From: Adineta ricciae
Taxonomy: Eukaryota > Rotifera > Eurotatoria > Adinetida > Adinetidae
Reading direction: 5' to 3'
Length of the DNA: 64,000 nt
Assembly (NCBI GenBank): GCA_905250025.1
Contig: CAJNOJ010000028.1
Span: 62,001 to 126,000 of the forward strand
Position numbers and translations under genes: made by a program. Positions 13,801 to 25,560 of this stretch are shown one piece after another. Position 1 is the stretch's first letter. Every line of letters begins with the position of its first letter. Below the pieces are notes generated by a model. That model saw only the letters and a list, made by a program, of their open reading frames with translations, was not told where the DNA came from and made no database searches.

Positions 13801-16800
13801 CATGTTTTAACTGGTCGATTAAGCCGTTAAAGACTTGACCAATACAACAATGTGCATCGTCACCTTGTTGACTTTTTGTACATTCATACTCAAGAAGATT
13901 AAGAAGACGACGTGTGATATCGTGAATTTCACGGATATTTCCAAATAGAAGAGTTTTGTTTACACTATCGGGCTAAAAAACGAAATCTTGAAAGGATTTC
14001 CTGTAGCGCAAGAAAAAAGCCCTACACATAGAATGGAATTTGGATTAAGAAATGTTTCGGTTAATAGATCGAGATCACGAAAATAATCGCGTTCAGTTGA
14101 TAGTAATTCACTGATCGCATGTTGACGACGACGATAATTAATACTGCAAAACAATCCTGAAAACGAAATTAGATCGCGTAGTTTTAATTTACTTTGTATC
14201 TGTTTTATCGACTTGATCATCAATCAACAATTGATCTAAAGAATAAAGAAAGGGTCACATATGTATTGTTCGCGAGACTCCATCAATCTTTTTACCATGT
14301 AAGTTTTGTAGTTCTAAATCGAAGAAGTCGGTTCGCGTTGATGAGGTTTCGATATCACAACTATCATGTGTTGATATCGCTTCAATTTGATTGAATGTTT
14401 TATCAAATGGATTATTTATTCCATGAAAGGAAATCTATAGAAGAGAACATCAATTTCATGTGACAGTTACGTGACATATAAAAGACGAGATCATTTTTTA
14501 TTCACTTGCCTGCTGTTGTTCGGTTTGGATTTGTATAGGAGGCCTTGGCGCTGGTCGTGTTGGACCTCTCAATTGTGGAATTGATGAAGAAAATGTTGGA
14601 ACAAATGGTGGCGGAGGAGGAGGGGGTGGCAGCTGTGGTCGAAGTGTAAGTCGAGGCTTAACAGGTGGCGGTTCATCAAACGATGATAGAGATGACGTTG
14701 ATGAAGGTGTATGGCAGACATTAGGAACTGTTTTAGCGGATGAAAAAACGTACTGATTATTTGCTGCAAAGCTATGCAAAGGTAGAGATGTATAAAATGA
14801 CTGAACATCGAGAATATTATTATTGTTATTTGAATTAACATGACTGGGATTCAATGAATAAGGATATCGTTGAGAGTAATCAATTTGTGACGAAGCATAC
14901 ACAGCAGGCGGTGGTGGTGGTGGCAATGATGGAGAAGCAAAATGAGCTAAAAGAAGAGATTTTTTCAACAAAGAAATGAAGATCGAATTTGAGACATACA
15001 CGGATGCCAAAACTGAGAATAGGAGGGAAAGGTTATCTGATGATAGTATCGACAACAATAACAATAATCGGCAAAAGTGTTCATTTTATTCGATCTCGAT
15101 CCGAGTGTGTGTCTTGGGACTGAGCAATATTAATATGTGTTTTACTGGTAGGTAAATGTGAAGAAAAAAAAGTGAGAGAAGAAGAGGGAGAGAGAAGAAA
15201 AGGAGGAACCGTCCAGGAAGAAGGGAAGGCAGGCACGTTCGAATAGACCTAATGTAATCATCGGTAGGGTCAATACAACAGAGAAAAGAAAAAAAATGAA
15301 AGAATCCTCTGTACATATATAACCTACATATCATTCTTCGTCGTTTTTTCCTTTCTTTTATTGTACTACAATAGTCATGTTCATATTAATAGTTACAATT
15401 ATCGTAAAGATAAAATTCAGACTAAGAGATTTTTGGAACTACGATGACGCAAGTCTAAGGCGGATTTTTTCTCTCCTCGAAAAATTTTGTTTATACAGTC
15501 TGATTACATAAGAGACATATTAAGGCAAATAATACTGTACATTTATCACCTACTTGTATATACTTTAAGTTAAAGACTTTCGTTACGTATGATAGGAATG
15601 AAAGAAAAAAAGAACCGATTCGATCGAACATCTCACTCACATTTATACTTCTTCGGAAGACAATATCGAAAACATTTCAGACACGAAGATGATAAGTTGG
15701 TTTGATGTGGACAACAGAAGTTTTTCGGCAAATGTTTTTTGATTCGACGAAGATAAGTTGTTGAAGTCGATAGTGAATGATGCGTCGTGGATGTCGAATT
15801 GATATTCGCGGGGTAATACGAAGTCGATTGAAGACTTAATTGTGAGCAGTTGATATCCAAATTCATATTTGATTGAATATTTTATTTCGATCTATCACTG
15901 TTTCATGCAATGATAAATCTTCTTCGTTTTTCTTTCAAACCGATTGTTATTACAATTCAACATTAATTACAACTTGTGTCCACTTTTCTCGTTCAGACAA
16001 AGCAACATGTATGGTCAACGTTGGAATACGAAAGGTGAACGTACGAGTAAAGGGAGAATGAAAAGAGAAAGGGAAAGAAGGAGAGAGAGAGAGAGAGGAG
16101 AAGAACAAAAAAAATTTGAGTAAAAGACAATGTATGTACAATTTCACTAAGCTACTAACTCATCCAACCATCACTGTGTATTTGCGCATATACACACCGA
16201 AATGAGTGACCGATGTTCGAGAAAAAAAGAAAGACGAAAGACTGAGACAAACTGATTAACGATATGTGATAGTTTGATCTATTGTTTTTGTTTGCATTAT
16301 TTTATTTGAAGGTCAAACTGGACACAATTAGTGGAGTGGCACGTTCGATATAACCTATTGATTCTTCTGTCTACTCACAACAAAACGAAAGAACTATTCG
16401 ATTCATTCTCGACGAACAATTATTATCAGTCGTCGTTTTTTCTTATTAGAGCACTATTCATTCATATAGATTCTAAGGGCGATCGTCAATAGACGCGTTT
16501 GTTGTATAACAAAAACGAAATGTAACTACTTAAGGCTATCGAATAATCAATAAAAGAAAGAAGAATTACTTCGGGTAGTTATTGAATAAGAAAACAAAGT
16601 AAGTAAAAATTTGAATTTACCTTCTTTCTTCTTCAATTTATTAAATTCTTGAGCAACGAGTTCTTGAAGTGCATCGAGACCGATTGCATTTGATTTGATA
16701 GTTGGCACGATTAGGAGATCATTGCGCTCATCGTCAATTTGTTTCTCATCAATTGCTTCAACGAACACTCGCTTAACACGTCCAATTGAGTTAAATGCAT

Positions 16801-17594
16801 TCTTAACAATCAACCATTCACTTTTATTCAAATCGCCTTCGATTACAGCGAGAATTTCGTCTTCAAAACAACCTAATTCATTGATTCCACTCGGTTTGAT
16901 ATCACAAATGACTCGAACAAATTTGACAGGACTGGGATCAAACGATAGAAGATCATGTTGACTAGATGATGCTTGAGCTTCTATCACGAGAGGAGAAAAC
17001 AGAATAAGCAAACAAACCATCGGAATCGTACTTGTTTGATTAGAATCAGTCGATCTATCTTTGAGTAATGTTACAAATGTACTGGGAAAGATGCCAGTTG
17101 GTCGAAAGGTTGTTCCAGGTAAATCGAACTGAAGCGAACCACGAAACCAACCATTCGGTAGATGCTCATGAACGACTAGAAGATCACCTGAACCAACAAA
17201 GTTTACATTGACAATGATGAATATCGAGATTACCTCGATGAAATTGTAAATCTTCCGAATGAGTTGATTGATAATCGGTATGTGCGATATACAATGACTG
17301 ATTCTCATGAAGTATTACTGTTGGAAATCGATGAACGAATTTACAGGGTACAAGACCAACTTTAGCATTGAGACGGCCTCGTAGCCAATTACTATCGACT
17401 TGTTCTATGACCTGCAATAAGAATATCACAAAATCTTCTTTAGATCATGTATACAGATGAACATCTTTCATGCTTTTTCTTTCGTTTCATCTGACCGAAA
17501 TGCTTGAAATTACCTCGATGACATCATCGACTTGCAATTCTAGATCACCTGCGACACCTGTTTGATATGGATAGATAACTTTAGCATAGTTCAT
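10822..17594 (-). CDS. DNMBP: Dynamin-binding protein / Tuba: SH3-SH3-SH3, proline-rich, DH RhoGEF, BAR, SH3s
   Basis: This is a scaffold Cdc42 guanine-nucleotide exchange factor that links dynamin and actin regulators at membranes. Reading 5' to 3', the start at 17594 (MNYAKVIYPYQTGVAGD) opens the first SH3. A second SH3 contains EHLPNGWFRGSLQFD and GIFPSTFV (about 17170-17050), and a third SH3-like unit spans about 16960-16720. A proline-rich segment at about 14940-14520 has runs of 6-8 prolines. The DH domain lies at about 14160-13370 (AISELLSTERDYFRDLDLL, then LLLRPIQRIVRYPLILNEL, the usual most-conserved DH helix). A BAR region covers about 12930-11800, and C-terminal SH3 units cover about 11660-10822, ending in GYVPANYIQVA. 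This order is specific to the DNMBP/ARHGEF36-38 family. A roughly 1.7 kb intron (about 16628-14949) is far larger than the rest; donor and acceptor phases match across it. The start lies 105 bp downstream of the TRAPPC2 stop on the same strand. Confidence 0.9.
14949..16628 (-). other. Unusually long DNMBP intron
   Basis: About 1.68 kb between a GTAAAT donor near 16628 and an acceptor near 14949, both in phase 1. It contains a (GA)n run at about 16081-16097 and a 77-codon minus-strand open frame at 15633-15866 that is Cys/Lys-rich at its end and matches nothing I recognise. I see no mobile element. An alternative promoter for a shorter DNMBP form starting here is possible but unproven. Confidence 0.5.
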
Positions 17595-17699
17595 GAAGTA
17601 TTTATTAACAATCTACAAAAAGAAAATCATTACATAAAAATAATATTTGCAAATCACAGATATCGAATCGATTTTTTAAACGTTTCTTTTCTCGATATT

Positions 17700-18134
17700 C
17701 TACAAAATGCATTTACGAGCAATCGTTTGAACTTTCTTATCAAATGCACCCGATCGAATCGGTTTATCCGGTACATAGAACGGGTTAAGTAAAAGTTTAA
17801 CATAGGTTTCGTAAACTTCGGTAAGAAAATTTTTTAAGCCATCTTCACCCGTGCGGGGTAAATGTTCGTAGAGAAATAAAAATCGAAGACCACCAGCTGT
17901 GACATACGCGGAAACAGTCCATTCATTAAATTTATCAACTTGTTTCAAATATGTTGTTGTATTACGCCACATGGCTTCGTCGACAAGATCAAGGGCAGCA
18001 TGCGCGATAAATTGATTCAAATGGCGATTATCTGATGCTGGCACAGTTTGGCCAGTTGATCCACCGAGTTCAACTTCATAGACGACTTGATCTGCATGGC
18101 CAACAATAACGAAATAATAGTTCGACGATGCCAT
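17700..18134 (-). CDS. TRAPPC2: Trafficking protein particle complex subunit 2 (sedlin)
   Basis: Small longin-fold subunit shared by TRAPP complexes, acting in ER-to-Golgi transport. The single uninterrupted 144-codon frame starts at 18134 with MASSNYYFVIVGHADQVVYE. It contains the near-invariant block HLNQFIAHAALDLVDEAMW, then VDKFNEWTVSAYVTAGG, and NPFYVPDKPIRSGAFDKKVQ near the end. Its length is normal (human 140). Being intronless is unusual here, where most genes are split. It sits between COX7C (160 bp upstream) and DNMBP (105 bp downstream), all on the minus strand, so cotranscription is possible. Identification is essentially certain. Confidence 0.97.
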   Translation of the reverse strand: MASSNYYFVIVGHADQVVYEVELGGSTGQTVPASDNRHLNQFIAHAALDLVDEAMWRNTTTYLKQVDKFNEWTVSAYVTAGGLRFLFLYEHLPRTGEDGLKNFLTEVYETYVKLLLNPFYVPDKPIRSGAFDKKVQTIARKCIL

Positions 18135-18202
18135 TGGAATCTAAAAAAAAGAAAGGGACGGGAAAAGATGTTGCTTAGAGAAAGGAAATGACAAAAATCA
18201 TC

Positions 18203-18208
18203 TTTATT
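18203..18208 (-). promoter_or_regulatory. Candidate poly(A) signal of COX7C
   Basis: Minus-strand AATAAA 87 bp downstream of the COX7C stop and upstream of the TRAPPC2 start. If it is used, COX7C ends before TRAPPC2 begins, which is also how polycistronic transcripts are cut in trans-splicing animals. Confidence 0.4.
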
Positions 18209-18294
18209 CTAACTAGAAAGAAAGTAAAGGTTATGGTTTTCGCGATAGGATGAAACAAAAAAAAAATATGAAGAGGCGATTCAAAAAGCGTCTT

Positions 18295-18599
18295 TTAACC
18301 AGCACGTTTCTTGAGTAATTGCCAACGCATGGCGAAGAATGGAACGGCTACAGCTGATGATATGTAGAGAATCAAAGTTGTAGCCAAACCCCATTTACTG
18401 TTTGCTAGAAGAAAAATATGAAAAACGAGTTCGATTTTTAAACGAAAAACACTTTTCTCGTACTATTGAAAGGAACATTGGAGCCGGGTAAGGCTTCTTG
18501 ATCCCAATTGTCTTTGAGTCGCATACGTTGACTTAAACTAAATTGTCGACGACCGACAACTTTTGGTACAAGAGCAAGACTAGGACGTAGTGATGCCAT
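18295..18599 (-). CDS. COX7C: Cytochrome c oxidase subunit 7C, mitochondrial
   Basis: Nuclear-encoded single-span subunit of respiratory complex IV in the inner mitochondrial membrane. Two exons (18464-18599 and 18295-18404) flank a 59-bp intron and give 81 residues. The N-terminal half is basic and hydroxylated with no acidic residues (SLALVPKVVGRRQFSLSQR), as expected for a mitochondrial presequence. The mature part has the family signature LPGSNVPFN and SKWGLATTL. One hydrophobic helix follows (LILYISSAVAVPFFAMRWQL), then a basic tail. The two exons join in frame through an ACA codon. Each exon alone is too short to stand out. A minus-strand AATAAA (plus 18203-18208) lies 87 bp past the stop. 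Confidence 0.93.
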
Positions 18600-21500
18600 T
18601 ATTTATATCTAAAAACACACATATACGTCAGACAACATACAATGACAACGATCCACGCCTATAGCAGAAATCGATCAGAAAAATGGAACTGTTCTCAACT
18701 CGTTTGTGTTATTGAGATTCTTTTAGATGGATAATACTATTGCTGAGATCGCGGGTGCAACTACGCTACAGCTTGATGACATCCCCCATTGATGCTCATC
18801 TTTTGCCCACATTCGCCAACCAATAATAGCTTCTTGGACTTTCGAAGAGGTCGCTTTCGTACAGTACTGGATTTACTAGAACTTTTTTCTACATCTTTCT
18901 TTGACTTTTGTGTAAGACTGATTTTCTTTTCACATTCTCATTCATTTCTATTGATTTGTTTACTTGTCATTTCATCACGTCACGCATTTATCTGGAATTA
19001 GCGATGCTTCGCACAATCCTTTCTCGGGTAGTAAACCCATGCATTGATCTCGAGTTCGTAATGAGAAAAAACAATGTTACATAATTATTCCATTAGTCTT
19101 TTCATTTTCTGTTCGCCTCTTTTTTCGACTAATCCTTTCCAATGTCATTATAAAGAAAAAAAATATATAGCCTAAAAACACACATATACTATGCGAGAAA
19201 ATTCCATCGGATTATCAACGGCAAAAACGTCACTCCGAAGTATGCATACACAGTGATTAAGTGCAAAGTTTTATCTTACGTGCTCGTATACCTGATTTGA
19301 AATCGTTATTTCCTGTCAATTTTTCACTAAGTTAATTATTTAGTGTTATTCGGACATCTAAAGTATCATCGACGTCATATGCACTTGTATCACGAGATAT
19401 AGCGTGTTTCGACACAACCACTGCTCACATCGCTTTTGCGCGTTTTATTTCGTTGTCATTGTACTAATGATCGGCATCTGACTGAACGATGCTGCTTGTA
19501 GTAGGCTACGTTTTTCTCCTTTATTCTTCTTTCTTTCTCTTGGTTGTATTATTATTGTCACACAACGAATAGACAGCACCAATTCCCTTTGAAAATTCTC
19601 CAGAGATTCATAGTACAGTGCGACGTAAGTGACTATTTTCATTTCTCTGTCGCTTTTCTGACGTCGACGAATGCATCACAATAAGCCAAAACAACATGGA
19701 AGAAAGGAAAAGAATACAAGTACTACTCGAATGATTGACTATTCATTCTGTTAAATTATAAATATCTTCTGTTGACATTTCACTAACTATGTGTGTCCAC
19801 AGGAGTTGAAATATATTTGAAACAAACAATCAACAAGATAGGTTGCGACTCTACAAAACGTTGCTAAAGGCTAAATTGCATGATTATGATTGATTGATTG
19901 ATTGATATATCGTGTTGTGCGTAGATTAATCGATGATGATCGAATTAAATACGACAAAAAGAAAATATAGAAACCCTAAAAGTTAGAAGCAAAGGCAGAG
20001 CTCGATCAAAATACGCATCAAGTCATTATTCATATTCATATGTATATATGCATACACAGACACGCGCGTGCACTTCTATTAATCCTTGCAATCATCCATT
20101 CATTCATCTAAAATACCAGACAAGCGTATGAAAAGCAACAAGATTAGATTGCTTGTATATGTTTGGACACATTTCTAGAATTGTTTTCCGCTCTTGTATG
20201 TGTGATCATTCATTCGGTACCTTCTACTGGCAACGATACTACTGTTGTTCTTCTCCTCGTAACAAGACAGTTTCTATCATTGTTAACGCATTATTAATTG
20301 TTAGCTATAGTAAATATTTTTTACCATATAATTAGAACAATAATTGAGATATTATATATATGTAAAAGTATTTTGTATATAGCTAAAGGATACTGAGCCC
20401 AATGTCGAGAGGTAGAACTTTCTCCTTTGATAGCTGCTTGTTGTTTGATGCGTTTTCCGTCGAATACTCTCAGCAACAACACACCCAAAACACTCAAGTG
20501 TCGCGTTTCCTCATTGATTTGTTTGTACGATAACAAACAGATGCGACACTCTTGTTTTGATCATAAATTACCACTGTTTTTGATATTTCTAGTGCGATTA
20601 GAGTTCCCAATCATTCACTTAACATTTTTGCTACGTCTTTGTATGTTAATTCAAGATGATTATTTCAAATATACATTACGATTACAATTGATTTGGCATG
20701 ATATGCATAGGTACACGCACTCGAATCTACTTGTTGGCGAGAACGCGTAATGCCTTAATACGCATTAAACAATCAAATTTATCTTTAAGCGTCGAGAGCT
20801 ACGATCAACACTCGATTTCAGTCAATGACGAGTGTATGGGACAACAGAAGCGACCGAAAAAGAAAAAGAACTAAAGAAAAAAATAAAGAGAAAAACTCAC
20901 AAGAAAGAAGTCAGTTCGCTCGTTTGCTTTGGTTGAGCATTCGGTGACGAGAATGATTCCAGAGAAAGAATGAGTGAGTAGGAAGAGAGAGAGAGGGACC
21001 GAGAAGGCACATGTGGCTTGAAGGTTGTCGTGCTTCGCGAGATGACGAAGATGCTAGTTATAGTAGTCGTGGTAGTAACTAAAGCAATGCTAGCAGAAAA
21101 AAATGAGACTACCGGAAAATAATCATAATGGAACATACAAAGGTCTCTGCAGTTCTCTGCTATGACATGCGTTTGATGCACACACACACACACACCATTG
21201 ATTGAGATATCTCGTTGCATTCTCTCTCTCTCTGAGCTAAGAAGTTCTCTCTCTCTCTTTTTGAGTTAGTTTGTCGTCACGATGTTCTGTGCCTTACATC
21301 GTTTTATTTATGTGCTGTTGTTAGCAATCTTAGTACCGCTTCGAATTGACACTCACCAGAACGGTAGGAAATTCTTCGCCTTTTCATTCTTCATCGTCTC
21401 CCTTTTCTCTATTGTGACTTCTTCTTTTTGCCTTCTTTCTTTTTAATATTCTATTGTCCGTTTCCCACAGTCAGTTGACGCGAACAACGATAACGATCTT

Positions 21501-22211
21501 CACTTCACATAAATAGATCTTATGTTTTCTTTTTTATTTACTTATTTATTTATTTATCCCAAACAAGAAGAGATCATGCATTTAACGTGCTTATCTTTCT
21601 AAGTTCATTTCAATTTTCTGGTTATATTTGACTATTTTCTTTTGTAGATATATGTAGACATAGATATAATTACCGACGACAAAATGTTAAAAGTCAATAT
21701 CCATCTGCTTCTCTATTCTTCGAGTTCAAGTTGATGTTTTATCAAAAACAGGCAATAAACAAAACAAGTTATCAACACGTCGTGCATTGTTACAAGTGAA
21801 ATAGTGAAGTGCGCAGAGGCGCACAGTAGGTTTGTATTGTTAATTAGCAAATATCAATATTATTATTATCGGTCTTGTTTCTTTTTCTTCTTCTTCATCT
21901 TCATCGTCATAGTCGTAGTCGTCTTCTTCGTCTCCTTTGCTGCTATTGCTGCTTCTTCTTCTCTTTCTTTCTCATTTTCGCTTACTTCCACACGATTAAT
22001 ATTAGTCGCACAGAAAATTAATGGGTATCAAAAAAAGGACACAACTAATACGAGGAGAGTATAAAGGAAATAACTTAGAATAGAAAGAAAAAGAAAATAA
22101 GTCATCCTATTCAACAAATTAACTAATGGAAAAGAAAACTAGATTAAAGGCAACTCGATTAAAGAAAACTTATTTATAGGTTAATTAAAGCAAGACGATC
22201 AATCAACAAAT
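18600..22211. other. Long non-coding interval and 5' leader of the Kv4 gene
   Basis: About 3.6 kb without a recognisable conserved protein. It is AT-rich with simple repeats: (CA)n at 21179-21195 and (TC)n at 21220-21233 and 21247-21260. A plus-strand mini-ORF begins at 21282 (MFCALHRFIYVLLLAILVPL) and meets a GTAGGA donor at about 21361. A pyrimidine-rich acceptor at 21461-21470 follows. This could be a 5' UTR exon pair of the channel gene or the start of an unrelated small secreted peptide. The far left part should hold the COX7C promoter. No tRNA was seen. Confidence 0.45.
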
Positions 22212-25081
22212 ATGGCTAGTGTTGCTGCCTGGCTTCCTTTCGCTCGAGCAGCAGCTATTGGATGGGTTCCTTTGGCGAAGAATCCTTTACCTCCACCACC
22301 ATTTCGAACACCAACACATGGCGTATCACCATCATCACCTTCAACATCGACGACATCAGTGACAGCAACAACCGTTGGTGAACGTCGTTGTGATGAAAAA
22401 ATCATCATTAATGTTAGTGGCCGTCGTTTTGAATGCTGGCGGTCAACGTTGGAGAAATATCCCGATTCTTTATTAGGCTCGAATGAAAAGGAATTCTTCT
22501 ATGATGAAGATACTCGCGAATACTTTTTTGATCGTGATCCTGATGTATTTCGCGTTATTTTGAACTTCTATCGTACCGGTAAACTACATTATCCAAAGCA
22601 CGAATGTATCGCTGCTTATGATGAAGAATTAGCATTCTTCGGTATTTTACCTGACATTATTGGTGATTGCTGTTATGAAGATTATCGGGATCGTAAACGT
22701 GAAAATACTGAACGACTTATTGACGATCGTTTGCACGAAGACGAAGATAAGATTCAACCGAAGCCTCAATCAATACGTGAAACCATGTGGCGAGCATTTG
22801 AAAATCCTCAAGTGTCAACGATGGCATCCGTGTTTTATTATGTGACAGGATTTTTTATTGCTGTTAGTGTTATTGCCAATGTGTTGGACACAGTAGCATG
22901 TGGACCTGATCCTGAAACAGGTTATCCAAGATCGTGTGGTGAACGTTTTGCTCGCCAATTTTTTTGTCTTGATACGGCTTGTGTCATGATTTTTACTGTT
23001 GAATATTTCTTACGTCTTTACGCAGCTCCCGATCGATTGAAATTTGTTCGATCAGTCATGGTAAGAATCAATCGCAAAAGTCCTATTGAACTAATGAACG
23101 AATCCTGTTCTGTTCTTCTAGTCCGTTATTGATGTTGTCGCTATAATGCCCTATTATATTGGCTTGTTTATGAATCAGAAAGGCGAAGTTAGCGGCGCAT
23201 TTGTTACTCTGCGTGTATTTCGCGTTTTCCGAATATTTAAATTTTCACGTCATAGTCAAGGATTACGAGTGCTAGGTTATACACTGAAAAGTTGCGCCAG
23301 CGAACTCGGCTTTCTCTTGTTTTCATTGACGATGGCAATCATCATATTTGCAACTGTTATCTACTATGCGGAGAAAAGTGTCGTACATACGAAATTTACA
23401 TCGATACCAGCCGCATTTTGGTACACCATCGTGACAATGACAACACTTGGGTAAGATTTCTTCAAACTCATACTCAAAACTCACTGGAGACTCGAAAACT
23501 GGCCTACTTGTTTTAATACGTCAGAGCATTTAGAATCTTTTATCATTAGAATGACACTCCACTCCAAAAGGAAGGTGTGAATAGCGCCTAATATACGTCA
23601 ATAGCGCCTTCCAGGATTAACTTGACTTTGTTTCTAAGTTCGACTGATTGTTTTCTAGGTACGGTGATATGGTACCAAAAACATGGTGAGTTAAATAAAA
23701 AGAGATTTGTTAATCATGGAAATGATCTATGAATTACGAATGTAGGGCAGGCAAACTCGTTGGTGGCGTATGCAGTTTGAGTGGTGTACTTGTCATTGCA
23801 CTTCCAGTGCCTGTCATTGTCTCGAATTTCAGTCGTATATATCATCAAAGTCAACGAGCAGATAAAATGAAAGCACAACGAAAAGCACGTCAAACACGAA
23901 TACGTCTCGCACGGAATGCAACGAGTAATGCATTTGTGGCTGCGAAAAAACATCGTGAACAACATGCTGATGATGCCAATTCGCCAGCCGATAAAAATCT
24001 TGTTAATCCATTCGAATTGCAACATCATCATCTCCTTCAATGTTTAGAATTGACAACAGTAAGAGGCAAATCATCTCTAGTTTGAATTCTTATAATTTTA
24101 TTATTTCAAGGATCGTGAATTTGTTGAAATGGGTCCCGATGCACTGATGAACAGTGGTGGCCGGACAAGTTTTACAGCTGGTACTAACAATATGACTGGT
24201 CTAAGCCGATTCGGTTCACCATCCAGTCGGCTTCTGCTGAATCGCCGAAGATGGTGGTGCTGTGGAGTGCGAACACGAGGGAAAAATTCATATAAATATA
24301 GCACTGTAAGTGAATTAGTCAATTGTGTTTATCGTCAAACGCCTTCCTTGTTAAATCAATCGCATCCCAATCGATAATAGCAAACACAATACATTGTCCC
24401 CATATTTTCCGTTTTCTAATTTATCTTATTTGACTTTCAAAAACTGTCAATTAGAAATGCTAATACTAGCACGAAGTAAATTAGCGTCATCTATTTTTTT
24501 TATAAAAACCGTTTGATTACGAAACCCTCAGAGAACAGTACAAAAAAAACGAACTCGAATAATACTATTGACTGCGTTTTGCAAAACAAATTAATGTAAA
24601 TTTACTTTTATTTAAGGACCGCGCCAATAATAACAATAATCTTAATACTGATGGCAATGAACTTGATGCCGAATTAGATGATTTTCAATTACCATTAGCA
24701 TTAACTCCACGTGCCTCAACGACACTACTACCTCAATCAACTTCAACTAATGTGATACAACCACAATCTACGCCCATCGTAGGATCTTCATTACAACATG
24801 ATGTTGTGCTACATTCCAATGCTGACGAACCATTACTACCAGCAGGAGATCGGTTCGATTTAAATCATCCACTAGATCCCGAATATCGAAGCCTTTTGAG
24901 TCGAAAAGCGAATAGTCTCTCGACTGTTTATGAACATGGTTCAGGACAGGACGCTGCATTAGGTGAATTACAATCTAAATCTGAACATGCTCGTCTAAGA
25001 TCACCTTCAAGTATAACTGATTATGCATATCAAAGGGTATCCGACATTTCTTTACGCACAGAAAAGAACCCTGATGAATAA
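22212..25081 (+). CDS. KCND: Voltage-gated potassium channel Kv4 (Shal/KCND)
   Basis: A-type voltage-gated K+ channel of excitable cells. Six exons resolve to 725 residues: 22212-23060, 23122-23450, 23659-23685, 23746-24058, 24111-24305 and 24617-25081. The N-terminus [18 protein letters not shown] is the Kv4 signature that binds KChIP auxiliary subunits. The T1 tetramerisation domain follows, with the Kv4 zinc site [10 protein letters not shown] through GDCCYED. S1 starts at [19 protein letters not shown]4 has the repeated arginines [13 protein letters not shown]. The pore carries [12 protein letters not shown] and S6 has [16 protein letters not shown]. The selectivity-filter residues YGDMVPKT fall on a 27-nt microexon. 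The C-terminus holds [13 protein letters not shown], a conserved Kv4 segment, then an Asn/Leu-rich tail that I cannot align. No missing key residue. Confidence 0.97.
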
Positions 25082-25520
25082 GAAACAGTAAGATGCACAA
25101 ATCGATATTACCTTAATTATTTTTCTTTTCTAGCTATCACAGTGAATGTCATGTTGGCAATAGCCCTATAGTTATGCTTCTCGTCCTTACGTACATGCCA
25201 TACATAGTCACACAATCGATTCTCTACTTACTTTAATTACTTGTCTCTTCTACGAAGCCTTGTGTCGTTTCGTTACGTTATTGTTTCATCATTTTTTCTA
25301 TTTGTATATAAGAAGAAGAATTCATTCTGCTGACAATCATTGTTTAGTAGAGGAAAACCATATTTTATGGAACAAGAAAAATGTAAACAAAAGAGGAGTT
25401 TGTTTTCTTGTATCTCTATGTTTTACTTGATGAATTTCTTTTTTTAATGTATATTTAAGTATTTATTGATCTGGATAAATATGATATTTGTTTTTTTTGA
25501 ATACTAATGATATACATGAA

Positions 25521-25526
25521 AATAAA
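25521..25526 (+). promoter_or_regulatory. Candidate poly(A) signal of the Kv4 gene
   Basis: AATAAA on the plus strand 440 bp past the channel stop and only 35 bp before the stop of the convergent ligase gene, so the two 3' ends probably overlap or abut. Confidence 0.45.
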
Positions 25527-25560
25527 GCAAGATATTTGCCTTTATAAAAATAGACTATGT

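Noticed and set aside
15086-15334. Minus frame very rich in Phe/Leu
   Set aside because: It is a translation of purine-rich repeats in the DNMBP intron.
23580-23609. Ten-base direct repeat aatagcgcct spaced 20 bp in a Kv4 intron
   Set aside because: Too short and only two copies.
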